Below are positions 26,522 through 35,470 of a DNA stretch of 64,000 nt, in pieces (within the stretch, counting starts at the first letter, position 1; the number at the start of each line of letters is the position of its first letter). Source of the stretch: JAWXCM01 sp034408745 (GTDB lineage: Bacteria; Acidobacteriota; Terriglobia; Bryobacterales; Bryobacteraceae); contig JAWXCM010000320.1 of assembly GCA_034408745.1 (NCBI GenBank), forward strand, positions 11,364 through 75,363, written 5' to 3'. The notes under the pieces were generated by a model, which ran no database searches, was not told the origin of the DNA, and saw only the letters and a list, made by a program, of their open reading frames with translations. A program made the translations under genes and the position numbers.

Positions 26522-26680
26522 GTCGCCTCAGGCGTGGGTCAAAATGCCACAATTCGAGGTCGAACGGAGAATCGACATTCCAACAACTTTGTGAGGTGCG
26601 CTCTCGGCGTATGCTTTATAGTATGAGTTTCGAGGATTACCGCCTCGACGCTGCTCCGACCTTCCAGGGAGTTTCTCCTC

Positions 26681-27244
26681 ATGTGGAACCGACGTAAAGA
26701 CGAAGAAAACCCGCCACGACCCACACCGACAACAACACCAACGCCGGCGGCACCAGCCGCTCCGATTCAGCCACGGGAGGCCCAACCACAAATGTCATCT
26801 ATGCCAATGCGGTCTTATGACGCGCCGGCCACGGCCGGAGGCGCCGCCACCATCGGCAAAGGCGTCAACGTCAAAGGCCAGATCCTCAGCCGCGAAGATC
26901 TCGTCATTGACGGCGAAGTGGAAGGCACCGTCGAGGCGCATGACCACCGCATTACCATCGGCCCCAACGGTAAAGTTCATGCCGGTGTGAAGGCCCGCGA
27001 AATTGTGGTCCAGGGAACCATCCAGGGCAACGTCGAGGCTGCCGACAAGATCGACATCAAGAAAGACGCGAGGCTGGTCGGCGACATCCGCACCGCGCGC
27101 ATCGTCATTGAAGACGGAGCGTACTTCAAGGGCAGCATCGACATCATCAAACCCGATGCCAAACCCCAGCCGAAACAGGCAGCCGCACCCGCGGCGGCGT
27201 CTGACAAAGCGACGGCGCCCCCGGCCGCGGCTTCCGGAAGCTAA
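26681..27244 (+). CDS. Bactofilin
   Basis: Polymer-forming cytoskeletal protein (187 residues). A proline/threonine-rich disordered N-terminus (about 1-55) precedes the bactofilin beta-helix core (about 56-155), recognisable from IGKGVNVKGQI, DGEVEGTVEA, GPNGKVHA and GSIDI, with an Ala/Pro/Lys tail. Bactofilins assemble without nucleotides and position cell-wall enzymes. The divergent neighbour is a lytic transglycosylase, which fits a cell-shape role. GGGAG lies just upstream of the ATG. Confidence 0.92.
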   Translation: MWNRRKDEENPPRPTPTTTPTPAAPAAPIQPREAQPQMSSMPMRSYDAPATAGGAATIGKGVNVKGQILSREDLVIDGEVEGTVEAHDHRITIGPNGKVHAGVKAREIVVQGTIQGNVEAADKIDIKKDARLVGDIRTARIVIEDGAYFKGSIDIIKPDAKPQPKQAAAPAAASDKATAPPAAASGS

Positions 27245-27297
27245 TCCGGAAAGAAAGTTCCGGACACAGACGTGGCTGATTCGAGGAGTGTAATTCT

Positions 27298-27990
27298 TTG
27301 CTGGACCGCCTGAAAGGCCTGTTGCGCGGCACGGGGTCGGACAGAGAAGCGTCCGGCGCCGCAGGCCGTCCTTCCTCAGCCACGTCGCGCCGATCGTCCG
27401 GTACAGGCGCACCTGTCCCCCGCCAGAGCAACGGGCTCGAGCAGTTTTTTGCCATCCTGCGCGACCGCGGATCGCTCGGAGTTCTGGACTTCTCCGGAGT
27501 CAGTCAGGAAAACATTAGCTTCCTAACCAACATGGGGCACCGGTTTGCGTCTGAAGACTTCCTGCGAGCACTCGAACAGACGTTCGGCGAAGACGGGTTG
27601 CGCAGCCAGTCGGATCCCGTGCTGGTGGATCAGTTTGTCTCCGAAAATCTAAGCTTTGCTCCCGACAGCCTGGATGGTGTACTGCTCTGGGATTCCCTCC
27701 AGTTCCTCTCGCCGCACCTGCTGCAACTTACAGTCGACCGGCTTTACGAAGCCATGCGGCCCGAAGGCTGCATGCTCGCCTTCTTCAATGCCGACGAAAA
27801 GCAGCGGACAATCCCGGTGCACCAATACCGTATCGCCGATCTGAAGACGGTCAACCTTATCGCACGCGGCGAAGCCCCCTCCGGACAGTACTTCAACAAC
27901 CGGTCCATCGAGAAACTCTTTCAGAAATTCCACTCCGTCAAATTCTTCCTGGCGCGCGATCACCTGCGCGAGATTATCGTTCGGCGATAA
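27298..27990 (+). CDS. Degenerate methyltransferase-fold protein downstream of bactofilin
   Basis: Protein of 230 residues starting at TTG with GAGGAG 9 bp upstream. After a basic, low-complexity N-terminus, the sequence follows a class I methyltransferase layout: LGVLDFSGVSQ in place of motif I, LDGVLLWDSLQFL, then LYEAMRPEGCMLAFF. The glycine-rich SAM loop is not canonical, so it may be a catalytically inactive relative. It follows the bactofilin gene after 53 bp on the same strand and may function with it. The assignment rests on layout only. Confidence 0.6.
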   Translation: MLDRLKGLLRGTGSDREASGAAGRPSSATSRRSSGTGAPVPRQSNGLEQFFAILRDRGSLGVLDFSGVSQENISFLTNMGHRFASEDFLRALEQTFGEDGLRSQSDPVLVDQFVSENLSFAPDSLDGVLLWDSLQFLSPHLLQLTVDRLYEAMRPEGCMLAFFNADEKQRTIPVHQYRIADLKTVNLIARGEAPSGQYFNNRSIEKLFQKFHSVKFFLARDHLREIIVRR

Positions 27991-28043
27991 TTAGAAGTTC
28001 CGGGCGCATACGCCAACCCCGAAACACTGAACAGGAGAAGAGT

Positions 28044-29558
28044 TTGTCACTCGAGGACGACCTGATCCAGGGCCGCACACAACGCATTCGCGAGATTGAG
28101 GCTCTGGGTTACAAGGCATACGGACACAGGTTCGATTTCACGCACACCCTCCCGGACATCCTGTCCGCCTGGAGCGAAAAGACCGGCGAAGAGCTGACGG
28201 AAGCTAAACCGGAGGCCCGCATTTGCGGCCGAATTCTCACGCTCCGCCACATGGGCAAGGCGTCGTTCGCGCACCTGCTGCAGAACGGGCAAAAGCTGCA
28301 GGTCTACGTCAGGAAAGACGACGTCGGCGAACAGCAGTGGAACCTGTGGAAGCTGGTCGACCTGGGCGACATCATCGGCGCCGACGGCTATATCTTCCGC
28401 ACACGCACCGGCGAACTCAGCCTGCACGTGACAAAGCTGTACTTTCTCTCAAAGATCCTGCTCACGATGCCGGAGAAGTTCCACGGTCTCGAAGATGTGG
28501 AGACTCGCTACCGCCAGCGCTACCTCGACCTGATCGCGAATCCGGAAGTGCGCGGCGCGTTCGTCACTCGCGCAAAAGTAATCACGTCCCTGCGCCGGCA
28601 GCTGGAATCGCGCGGCTTCATTGAGGTGGAAACACCGATGATGCAGGCCATCTACGGCGGCGCGGCGGCGAAGCCCTTCACCACACATCACAATACGCTC
28701 GACCTCGACCTCTACCTCCGCATTGCGCCCGAGTTGTACCTGAAGCGCCTGGTGGTCGGTGGGCTCGACCGCGTATATGAAATCAACCGGAACTTCCGCA
28801 ATGAGGGGATCTCGACGCACCACAACCCCGAGTTCACCATGCTTGAGTTTTACCAGGCCTACACCGACTACATGGGCCTGATGGATCTGTCGGTGGAGCT
28901 GCTGCGCCAGGTGGCCATTGATGCCACCGGATCGCCCCAGGTTCCTTACGACGGTCAGATCATCGACTTCGATAACGTCCGCCGCTTCAGCATGCGCGAG
29001 GCAATTGTCGAAATGTGGACGGAGGCCGACCGACCGACGCTCGATAACGTGCGGGATCCGGAGTGGCTGGCGAAGCATTCGAAGAAGGCAACCGCCGGAG
29101 AGCGCCTGGTCGACATCTTCGAACGTGTTTGCGAAGAGCAGCTCTTCCAGCCGACCATCATTTACGACTACCCTGTCGAAATCTCCCCGCTGTCGAAGAA
29201 CAAGCCGGATGAGCCCGAGTTCGTCGAACGCTTTGAAATCTTCGCTGCCGGGATGGAGATCGGCAACGCCTACACCGAGTTGAACGACCCGCAGGAACAG
29301 CGGCGGCGCTTCGAAATGCAGCTGGGTATGGCGGCTCGCGGCGACGAAGAAGCCCACAAGATGGACGAGGATTACCTCCGCGCGCTCAGCTACGGCATGC
29401 CTCCCACCGGCGGTGAAGGCATCGGTATCGACCGTCTGGCGATGATTATGACGGGGTCGAAGTCGATTCGCGACGTGATCCTGTTCCCGCTGCTCCGGCC
29501 GGAAGGGCCTATCGGCATTCTCGATTCGCTCCGCGCCGCCGACCCCACAACGAAGTGA
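28044..29558 (+). CDS. lysS: Lysyl-tRNA synthetase, class II
   Basis: Charges tRNA-Lys. The 504-residue protein has the N-terminal OB-fold anticodon domain (about 45-150; ICGRILTLRHMGKASFA region) and a class II catalytic core: motif 2 in RNEGISTHHNPEFTMLE-like sequence and motif 3 GIGIDRLAM near the end. It starts at TTG (28044), supported by GGAGAAG just upstream. The stop overlaps the GTG of the following permease gene by 4 bp. Confidence 0.96.
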   Translation: MSLEDDLIQGRTQRIREIEALGYKAYGHRFDFTHTLPDILSAWSEKTGEELTEAKPEARICGRILTLRHMGKASFAHLLQNGQKLQVYVRKDDVGEQQWNLWKLVDLGDIIGADGYIFRTRTGELSLHVTKLYFLSKILLTMPEKFHGLEDVETRYRQRYLDLIANPEVRGAFVTRAKVITSLRRQLESRGFIEVETPMMQAIYGGAAAKPFTTHHNTLDLDLYLRIAPELYLKRLVVGGLDRVYEINRNFRNEGISTHHNPEFTMLEFYQAYTDYMGLMDLSVELLRQVAIDATGSPQVPYDGQIIDFDNVRRFSMREAIVEMWTEADRPTLDNVRDPEWLAKHSKKATAGERLVDIFERVCEEQLFQPTIIYDYPVEISPLSKNKPDEPEFVERFEIFAAGMEIGNAYTELNDPQEQRRRFEMQLGMAARGDEEAHKMDEDYLRALSYGMPPTGGEGIGIDRLAMIMTGSKSIRDVILFPLLRPEGPIGILDSLRAADPTTK

Positions 29559-30790
29559 TCTCGGCCTTCGAACTCTTTGTCGCCATTCGCTACCTCCGGG
29601 CTCGCCGGAAGCAGGCCGTGATCTCTGTCATTACGGTGATCTCGGTGGTTGGCGTGGCGGCGGGAGTAATGGCGATGGTGATCGCGCTCGCTATCAACAA
29701 TGGGTTTCGCGGGACGCTGCAGCGCAATTTGCTCGGCGCGACGGCGCATGTGAGCGTGCTGGAGAAAGCGCCTGGCGAGGGTATTACCGGCTGGGAGGGG
29801 CTCGCGGCGAAGGTGCGGACGCTGCCTCACGTGGTCGATGTCGCGCCGGGGCTCTACGGACAGGTGCTGATGAGTGGTCCACAGTTGTCTTCGGGTGCCG
29901 TGATCAAGGGGGTCGATCCGGACGCCGCCGGAAAGCAGACTGAGATGCTGGGGCGGCTGAAATCGGGCTCGCTGGCGCGGCTGAAGGATACGTCGGGGCT
30001 GCCCGGCATTATTCTCGGCAAGGGACTCGCGCAGAGCACCGGGATGATGCAGGACGCGGTGATCCAGGTGATTATTCCGAACGGGGAACTGACGCCGTTC
30101 GGACCGCGCGCGGCGACGTATCCGTTCCGCGTCGCTGGCATTTTTGAATCCGGCTTCTATGAGCTGGATGCGACTTGGGCCTACGTAACGCTGGGCCAGG
30201 CACAACGAATCCTCAGCGTGCCGGACGTGGTCAACTCCATTGAGATCAAGCTGGATGAGATCTATCGGGCCCCGGAAGTCGCCGCGCAGATTGAGGGCTT
30301 CCTGCCGAAAACGCTCGCCGCGACCACCTGGATGGAACAAAACAAACCCATTTTGAGCGCGCTAAAAATGGAGCGGGCGGTCACCATGATCACCATTGGG
30401 CTGATTCAGGGGATCGCCGCGCTCAACATTCTGATCGCGCTGGTAATGGCCGTGATGGAGAAGTACAAGGACATCGCCATTCTGATGAGCATGGGCGCCC
30501 GGCAGCAGCAAGTCCGGAACATCTTTGTGCTGCAGGGCGTGCTGATCGGCATCACCGGCTCGGCCATTGGGCTGACGCTCGGGTACACGTTGTCGTACAT
30601 GGCAGACCGCTACCGCTGGATCACGCTCGACGCTCAGGTGTACTCGCTCGCTTATGTGCCGTTCGACCCACGGCCCCTCGATGCCTTGTGGATCGCGGGT
30701 ATTGCCATTGCGATCAGCTTCCTGGCCACGCTCTACCCCGCGCGCAATGCAACAAAGATCGTGCCCGTCGAAGCGCTGAGGTACGAGTAG
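29555..30790 (+). CDS. LolC/LolE-like ABC transporter permease
   Basis: Inner-membrane permease of the lipoprotein-releasing (LolCE/MacB) family, 411 residues, GTG start overlapping lysS. An N-terminal membrane segment (about 22-48) is followed by a large periplasmic domain (about 49-265) and three C-terminal membrane segments of the FtsX domain, with KDIAILMSMGA as the conserved cytoplasmic coupling loop. LolCE extracts lipoproteins from the inner membrane with the ATPase LolD, which is not nearby. Only one permease gene is present, so a homodimer is likely. Confidence 0.88.
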   Translation: MISAFELFVAIRYLRARRKQAVISVITVISVVGVAAGVMAMVIALAINNGFRGTLQRNLLGATAHVSVLEKAPGEGITGWEGLAAKVRTLPHVVDVAPGLYGQVLMSGPQLSSGAVIKGVDPDAAGKQTEMLGRLKSGSLARLKDTSGLPGIILGKGLAQSTGMMQDAVIQVIIPNGELTPFGPRAATYPFRVAGIFESGFYELDATWAYVTLGQAQRILSVPDVVNSIEIKLDEIYRAPEVAAQIEGFLPKTLAATTWMEQNKPILSALKMERAVTMITIGLIQGIAALNILIALVMAVMEKYKDIAILMSMGARQQQVRNIFVLQGVLIGITGSAIGLTLGYTLSYMADRYRWITLDAQVYSLAYVPFDPRPLDALWIAGIAIAISFLATLYPARNATKIVPVEALRYE

Positions 30791-30793
30791 GGC

Positions 30794-32644
30794 ATGTGCG
30801 GCATCGCTGGATACACCCACCTTCACCTGGCGTCGGATCCATCCCGGATGAAGGCGGCGGCAGCCTGCATCCACCATCGCGGGCCTGACCAGTCAGGTAC
30901 TTACGAGTCAGACACCGTCTCACTTGCGGCAGTCCGGTTGAAGATCATCGACCTCACTGGTGGCGAGCAGCCGATGCGCAGCGACGACGGCCAGACCGTT
31001 ATTGTGTTCAACGGCGAGGTCTACAATCACGCCGAGATTCGACGCGAACTGGAAGGTCTCGGGGTGCGGTTCCGGTCACGGTGCGACACCGAGGTGGTTC
31101 TCAAGGCGTATCTGCAGTGGGGACGCGAGTCCTTCCGCCGTCTGCGGGGCATGTTTGCCTTCGCCATCTGGTCCGAACGCGACCGCAGACTGACGCTCTG
31201 CCGGGACCGGCTCGGCATCAAGCCGCTGTACATCCATCGACGCGGCGACGACCTGTACTTCGGCTCCGAACTGAAAACCCTGTTCATTCACGACGAGATC
31301 GACCGCCGCATGGACGTCGACGGGCTGAACCTGTACCTGTCGCTGAACTATATCCCCGGGCCGTACACGCTGATCGAGGGCATCCGCAAGCTCCCGCCCG
31401 GCCACTGGATGGAATGGGCCAACGGGTATGTCACTACCGGAGCCTGGTGGACGCTGCAGTTCGACCCGCAGCCCGGCATCACACTCGAAGCGGCCAAGGA
31501 GGAGCTCGATACCCTGCTCCGCGCCTCGGTCGCCGAGCACATGATCTCCGACGTGCCGCTCGGCGTCTGGTCGAGCGGGGGCCTCGATTCCTCCGCCGTG
31601 GTGCACTATGCGTCGGAGCACCATCCGTCGCTGAAAACGTTCTCCGTGTCGTTCCGCGGCCGGAGCTTCGACGAGAGCCGCTGGTTCCGCGAGATCGCCG
31701 CCAGGTACGGCACCGATCACAATGAGTTCGACCTGAATCCGGAGGTGGAACTCCAGGATGCGATCGAGCAGATGTCGTACTACTCGGACGAACCGTCGTC
31801 TGACGCCGGGGCGTTGCCTGTGTGGTTTCTGTCGAAGATGTGCCGCAGCCAGGTCACGGTCGCGCTCAGCGGAGAGGGCGCCGACGAGCTGTTCGGCGGC
31901 TACAACACCTATCTTGCCGACCAGTACGCAGCGGTGCTGCGGTCCGTTCCACGACCCCTGCGCGAGTTAGCCGCCTCGGCGTCGCGGATGCTGCCCGTGT
32001 CCGACGACAAGATTGGGCTCGACTATAAAGTGCGGCGCATGCTGGAAGGCTCGCTGCTGCCGGCGGACCAGGCCCACTTCTTCTGGAACGGCACGTTTAG
32101 CCCGGGCCAGCGCCAGGCACTGCTCGGGCCCGGACTGTTCCGGCCCTGGCCGAAGCTCCTTACGGGCGACTTCCTCTACGTCGACCAGAACTACTACCTG
32201 CCCGACGACATCCTGTACAAGACAGACCGGATGAGCATGGCGCATTCGCTGGAGGTTCGGCCGCCTTTCCTGGATCACCGCATTGTCGAGTTCGCCGGCC
32301 GTTTGCCACACGGCCTCAAGATCCACGGTTCGGCGCTTAAGTATGTGTTGAGGGAGTTGATGAAGGACAAGCTCCCCGAATCCGTTCTGACGCGGAAGAA
32401 GGAAGGCTTCGACATCCCCGCGCATCAATGGCTGCGAACCTGTCTGAAGCCGCTGGTTCTCCAGACCATCAACCGCCAGACGGTGGAAGCGCTCGGTGTC
32501 TTCCGCTGGCCGGTACTGCATTCCTTCCTTGGGCGGCATCTGGACCGGCGCGAGAACCTGGGTTACCACATCTGGGGCCTGCTAACCTTGATGCTTTGGG
32601 CCCAACGATGGAAAGTGCAGGCGCCGTCCGGCGCGCAGGGCTGA
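30794..32644 (+). CDS. asnB: Asparagine synthase (glutamine-hydrolysing)
   Basis: Two-domain AsnB, 616 residues. The N-terminal class II glutaminase domain begins MCGIAGY, with C2 as the nucleophile after Met removal; it contains RLSIID-like RLKIIDL, FNGEVYN and RCDTEV. The synthetase domain has the PP-loop SSGGLDSS (260-267) and GEGADELFGGY. It either makes asparagine or modifies a surface polymer: two glycosyltransferase genes follow with overlaps, and AsnB-like proteins often sit in polysaccharide clusters. Starts 3 bp after the permease gene. Confidence 0.92.
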   Translation: MCGIAGYTHLHLASDPSRMKAAAACIHHRGPDQSGTYESDTVSLAAVRLKIIDLTGGEQPMRSDDGQTVIVFNGEVYNHAEIRRELEGLGVRFRSRCDTEVVLKAYLQWGRESFRRLRGMFAFAIWSERDRRLTLCRDRLGIKPLYIHRRGDDLYFGSELKTLFIHDEIDRRMDVDGLNLYLSLNYIPGPYTLIEGIRKLPPGHWMEWANGYVTTGAWWTLQFDPQPGITLEAAKEELDTLLRASVAEHMISDVPLGVWSSGGLDSSAVVHYASEHHPSLKTFSVSFRGRSFDESRWFREIAARYGTDHNEFDLNPEVELQDAIEQMSYYSDEPSSDAGALPVWFLSKMCRSQVTVALSGEGADELFGGYNTYLADQYAAVLRSVPRPLRELAASASRMLPVSDDKIGLDYKVRRMLEGSLLPADQAHFFWNGTFSPGQRQALLGPGLFRPWPKLLTGDFLYVDQNYYLPDDILYKTDRMSMAHSLEVRPPFLDHRIVEFAGRLPHGLKIHGSALKYVLRELMKDKLPESVLTRKKEGFDIPAHQWLRTCLKPLVLQTINRQTVEALGVFRWPVLHSFLGRHLDRRENLGYHIWGLLTLMLWAQRWKVQAPSGAQG

Positions 32645-34398
32645 CGGTCATCCTGGTTGCGTCGGCCATTTATCTGGTCGCCTGCTTCAGTCCGCCGTCG
32701 CTGATGGACGATGTGGACGCGGTGCAGGCGCAGATCGCGGCGAACATGCTGCACTCGGGCGACTGGGTGACGGCCAGGTTAAATGGCGTCGCCTATCTGG
32801 AGAAGTCTCCCCTTATTTACTGGCTGATGGCCGGGTCATACGCCATCTTTGGCGTGCATGACTGGGCCGCACGACTGCCGCTGGCGCTGTGTACGATCTG
32901 GCTGTGCTGGCTGACGTACCGCATCGGACGGTGGGCCTTCGGTCCGATGGAAGGGCTGTTTGCGGGGCTCGCTATTTCCACCTGCATGGGCTTGTGGCTG
33001 TTCACGCGAATCCTGATCCCGGACGTGATTCTGACCGGCACCATCGCGCTCGCCATGTGGGCCTTCCTGCGTGCGCTGGATGAATCGGAAGCGCGTCCGG
33101 CGTTGTGGGCCTCGACGTTTGCCGCCGCTGTCGGGACGGGACTGTTGCTGAAGGGCCTCATCGCCCTGGTGTTCCCCTGCGGGGCCGCGTTTGTGTATCT
33201 GGTGGTTACGAGGCAATTGTTGGCTGCGCGCACGTGGCACCGTATCCGGCCGTTTAGCGGCACCGCCATCATCCTGCTGATTGCCGCGCCCTGGCACGTG
33301 CTGGCCACCCTTCGAAACCCCCCTTATTTCGACCTCACGCCGCGCAGCGAGCCCGGTCAATATCACGGCTTTTTCTGGTTCTATTTCCTGAACGAGCACG
33401 TCTTCCGCTTTCTAAATATGCGGTATCCCCGCGATTACAACACGGTTCCGCGGCACCTGTTCTGGCTGTTCCACCTGCTCTGGTTCTTCCCGTGGAGCGC
33501 GTTCCTGCCCGGGGTGGTGAAGCTCGGGTACAGGCCCACGGACCGGGCTGGCCAGATGCGCGTGATGGCGCTGTGCTGGATCGGCTTCGTGATGTGTTTC
33601 TTCACGCTGTCGACCACCCAGGAATACTACTCCATGCCGATCTACCCGGCGCTGGCGTTGCTGCTGGGATGCGCGATGGCGAAGCCGGACGCCTGGTCGC
33701 GTGGCGGAGCGCTGGTGGTGGCCGGCATCGGCGGGCTGGCGGCGCTGGCCATCGTATTCATCTACGCCCAGGTGTGGAATCTGCCGACTCCCGGCGACAT
33801 TTCGGCCGCACTGAAGACGCAGGACTTCGAGGCTTACACGCTCTCCCTGGGCCATATGGGCGACCTGACGCTGAAGGCGTTCGCTTATCTTCGTCCACCG
33901 CTGATGCTGGCGGGGCTGGCATTTCTGGGGCTCGCCATGGCTGGGTCGAGGCTGCGGGGTTTGCGGCTGTACCTGGGGCTGGCCGCGTCGATGGTGCTGT
34001 TTCTGAACGCGGCTCGACTGGCGATGATCGCTTTCGATCCCTACCTCGCTTCGAGACCTCTTGCCGAGGCCCTGAGTAAGGCAGCGGACGGAACCTTGAT
34101 TGTAGACAACCAGTACTATACGTTTTCCTCCGTATTCTTCTATACAGATCGCCGTGCACTTCTTTTGAATGGGCGGGTAACAAACCTGGAATATGGATCA
34201 CATGCGCCTGGTGCGCCAGAAGTATTTATCGACGATTTGAAACTCGGCCAGCTTTGGAAGAGTGCGGAGCGTTATTATTTGCTTATTGAGGGGCCACAAC
34301 TGGACCGAATTCAAACAATTACGGGGACGGGTAATCTTCACATCGTACGCGCAGCCGGAGGCAAGTACCTCCTGAGCAACCATGCGGATCTGCGTTGA
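32608..34398 (+). CDS. ArnT/PMT-like membrane glycosyltransferase
   Basis: Polyprenyl-phosphate-sugar-dependent glycosyltransferase (GT-C fold) of about 596 residues with about 11-13 membrane segments. The first periplasmic loop carries the catalytic acidic motif, MDDVDAVQAQ, followed by EKSPLIYW, as in ArnT-type enzymes. ATG 32608 gives a protein starting directly before the first membrane segment; the open frame extends back into asnB (32428) but there looks like antisense-frame noise. It overlaps asnB by 37 bp and the next glycosyltransferase by 17 bp. It probably transfers a sugar onto lipid or polysaccharide in the periplasm. Confidence 0.85.
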   Translation: MESAGAVRRAGLTVILVASAIYLVACFSPPSLMDDVDAVQAQIAANMLHSGDWVTARLNGVAYLEKSPLIYWLMAGSYAIFGVHDWAARLPLALCTIWLCWLTYRIGRWAFGPMEGLFAGLAISTCMGLWLFTRILIPDVILTGTIALAMWAFLRALDESEARPALWASTFAAAVGTGLLLKGLIALVFPCGAAFVYLVVTRQLLAARTWHRIRPFSGTAIILLIAAPWHVLATLRNPPYFDLTPRSEPGQYHGFFWFYFLNEHVFRFLNMRYPRDYNTVPRHLFWLFHLLWFFPWSAFLPGVVKLGYRPTDRAGQMRVMALCWIGFVMCFFTLSTTQEYYSMPIYPALALLLGCAMAKPDAWSRGGALVVAGIGGLAALAIVFIYAQVWNLPTPGDISAALKTQDFEAYTLSLGHMGDLTLKAFAYLRPPLMLAGLAFLGLAMAGSRLRGLRLYLGLAASMVLFLNAARLAMIAFDPYLASRPLAEALSKAADGTLIVDNQYYTFSSVFFYTDRRALLLNGRVTNLEYGSHAPGAPEVFIDDLKLGQLWKSAERYYLLIEGPQLDRIQTITGTGNLHIVRAAGGKYLLSNHADLR

Positions 34399-35470
34399 CG
34401 CTACCAGTCTTCTCCTGCGCAGTGCCGGCGTCAAGAACTACGCCTACCACTGGATGTCCTCGCTACGCGAGGAGTTGCCCCCGGACACGGTAACGGCGTT
34501 TCCGCTGCTGGGCGAGGTTGGCGAGCTCAACCACGAACAGTCGGTCTACTCGAAGTGGCATACGCTCGGACGTCTGGCACTGTTGTACCTGTCCAACGTC
34601 CGAGGCAGTCCCCTTGTCGACTACCTGGTGGGCGACGTGGATGTGTTCCACGCCTCCAGCCTGCTGCGCAACCTGCCGAAGCGCACGAAGCTGACTGGCA
34701 CGATCTACGACATGACGGCCCTGATCATGCCGGAGGTCCACACGGAAGGCAACATCAAAGCAGAGAAGCGGTTTCACGCCAACGTGGTGCGGCGGGCTGA
34801 CGGGCTGATCGCAATATCGGAGTCGGCCAAGTCCGATGCGGTCCGGATGCTTAGACTGGACCCGCGTCTGATTACGGTCATCTACCCGGGCATTGATCAG
34901 CGGTTCTTTACAGCCCAGCCTTTGCGGCGCGCGAAGCCTTATTTGCTCTTTGTGGGCACGATCGAGCCTCGGAAGAACGTGGACACTCTGCTGGATGCCT
35001 GGCTCGAGATGCCGATGGAGGTCCGGCAGGCGTACGACCTGGTGCTGGCCGGGCCAAAAGGCTGGTCGGCTGAACGTACTGTGGACCGGCTGACGTCAGG
35101 GATCGTGGGCGTGGATTACCTGGGCTACGTGCCCGAGGCGGATCTGCCTGCTCTGACGGCCGGTGCGCTGGGGTTCGTCTATCCCTCTTTGTATGAGGGG
35201 TTTGGGTTTCCACTGGCGCAGGCGATGGCCGCGGGCATACCCTGCGTTACGTCTAATATCTCTGCATTACCGGAAGTGGCTGGCGATGCGGCACTGCTGG
35301 TGGACCCGAAAAGCTCTTTCGAGCTCCGGGATGCGATGTGGCAACTGGTGGATTCGGCGGACTTGCGTGACGAACTGGGACGGAAGGCAAGGATGCAGGC
35401 TTCGCAATTCACGTGGAAGAACTCGGCGCAACTGTCTGCCGAGTTCTTCCGCCGTGTCTGCGGTTCTTAG
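34382..35470 (+). CDS. Family 4-type glycosyltransferase
   Basis: Cytoplasmic GT-B glycosyltransferase, 362 residues. The C-terminal nucleotide-sugar domain has the typical LFVGTIEPRKNVDTLL and EGFGFPLAQAMAAGIPCV (E-x7-E region of GT4 enzymes) motifs. The N-terminal acceptor domain contains GTIYDMTAL. It probably adds mannose, glucose or a related sugar to a lipid-linked glycan. Last gene of a run from lysS to here with short gaps or overlaps, and convergent with the disrupted TonB receptor gene (4-bp overlap). Confidence 0.9.
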   Translation: MRICVDATSLLLRSAGVKNYAYHWMSSLREELPPDTVTAFPLLGEVGELNHEQSVYSKWHTLGRLALLYLSNVRGSPLVDYLVGDVDVFHASSLLRNLPKRTKLTGTIYDMTALIMPEVHTEGNIKAEKRFHANVVRRADGLIAISESAKSDAVRMLRLDPRLITVIYPGIDQRFFTAQPLRRAKPYLLFVGTIEPRKNVDTLLDAWLEMPMEVRQAYDLVLAGPKGWSAERTVDRLTSGIVGVDYLGYVPEADLPALTAGALGFVYPSLYEGFGFPLAQAMAAGIPCVTSNISALPEVAGDAALLVDPKSSFELRDAMWQLVDSADLRDELGRKARMQASQFTWKNSAQLSAEFFRRVCGS

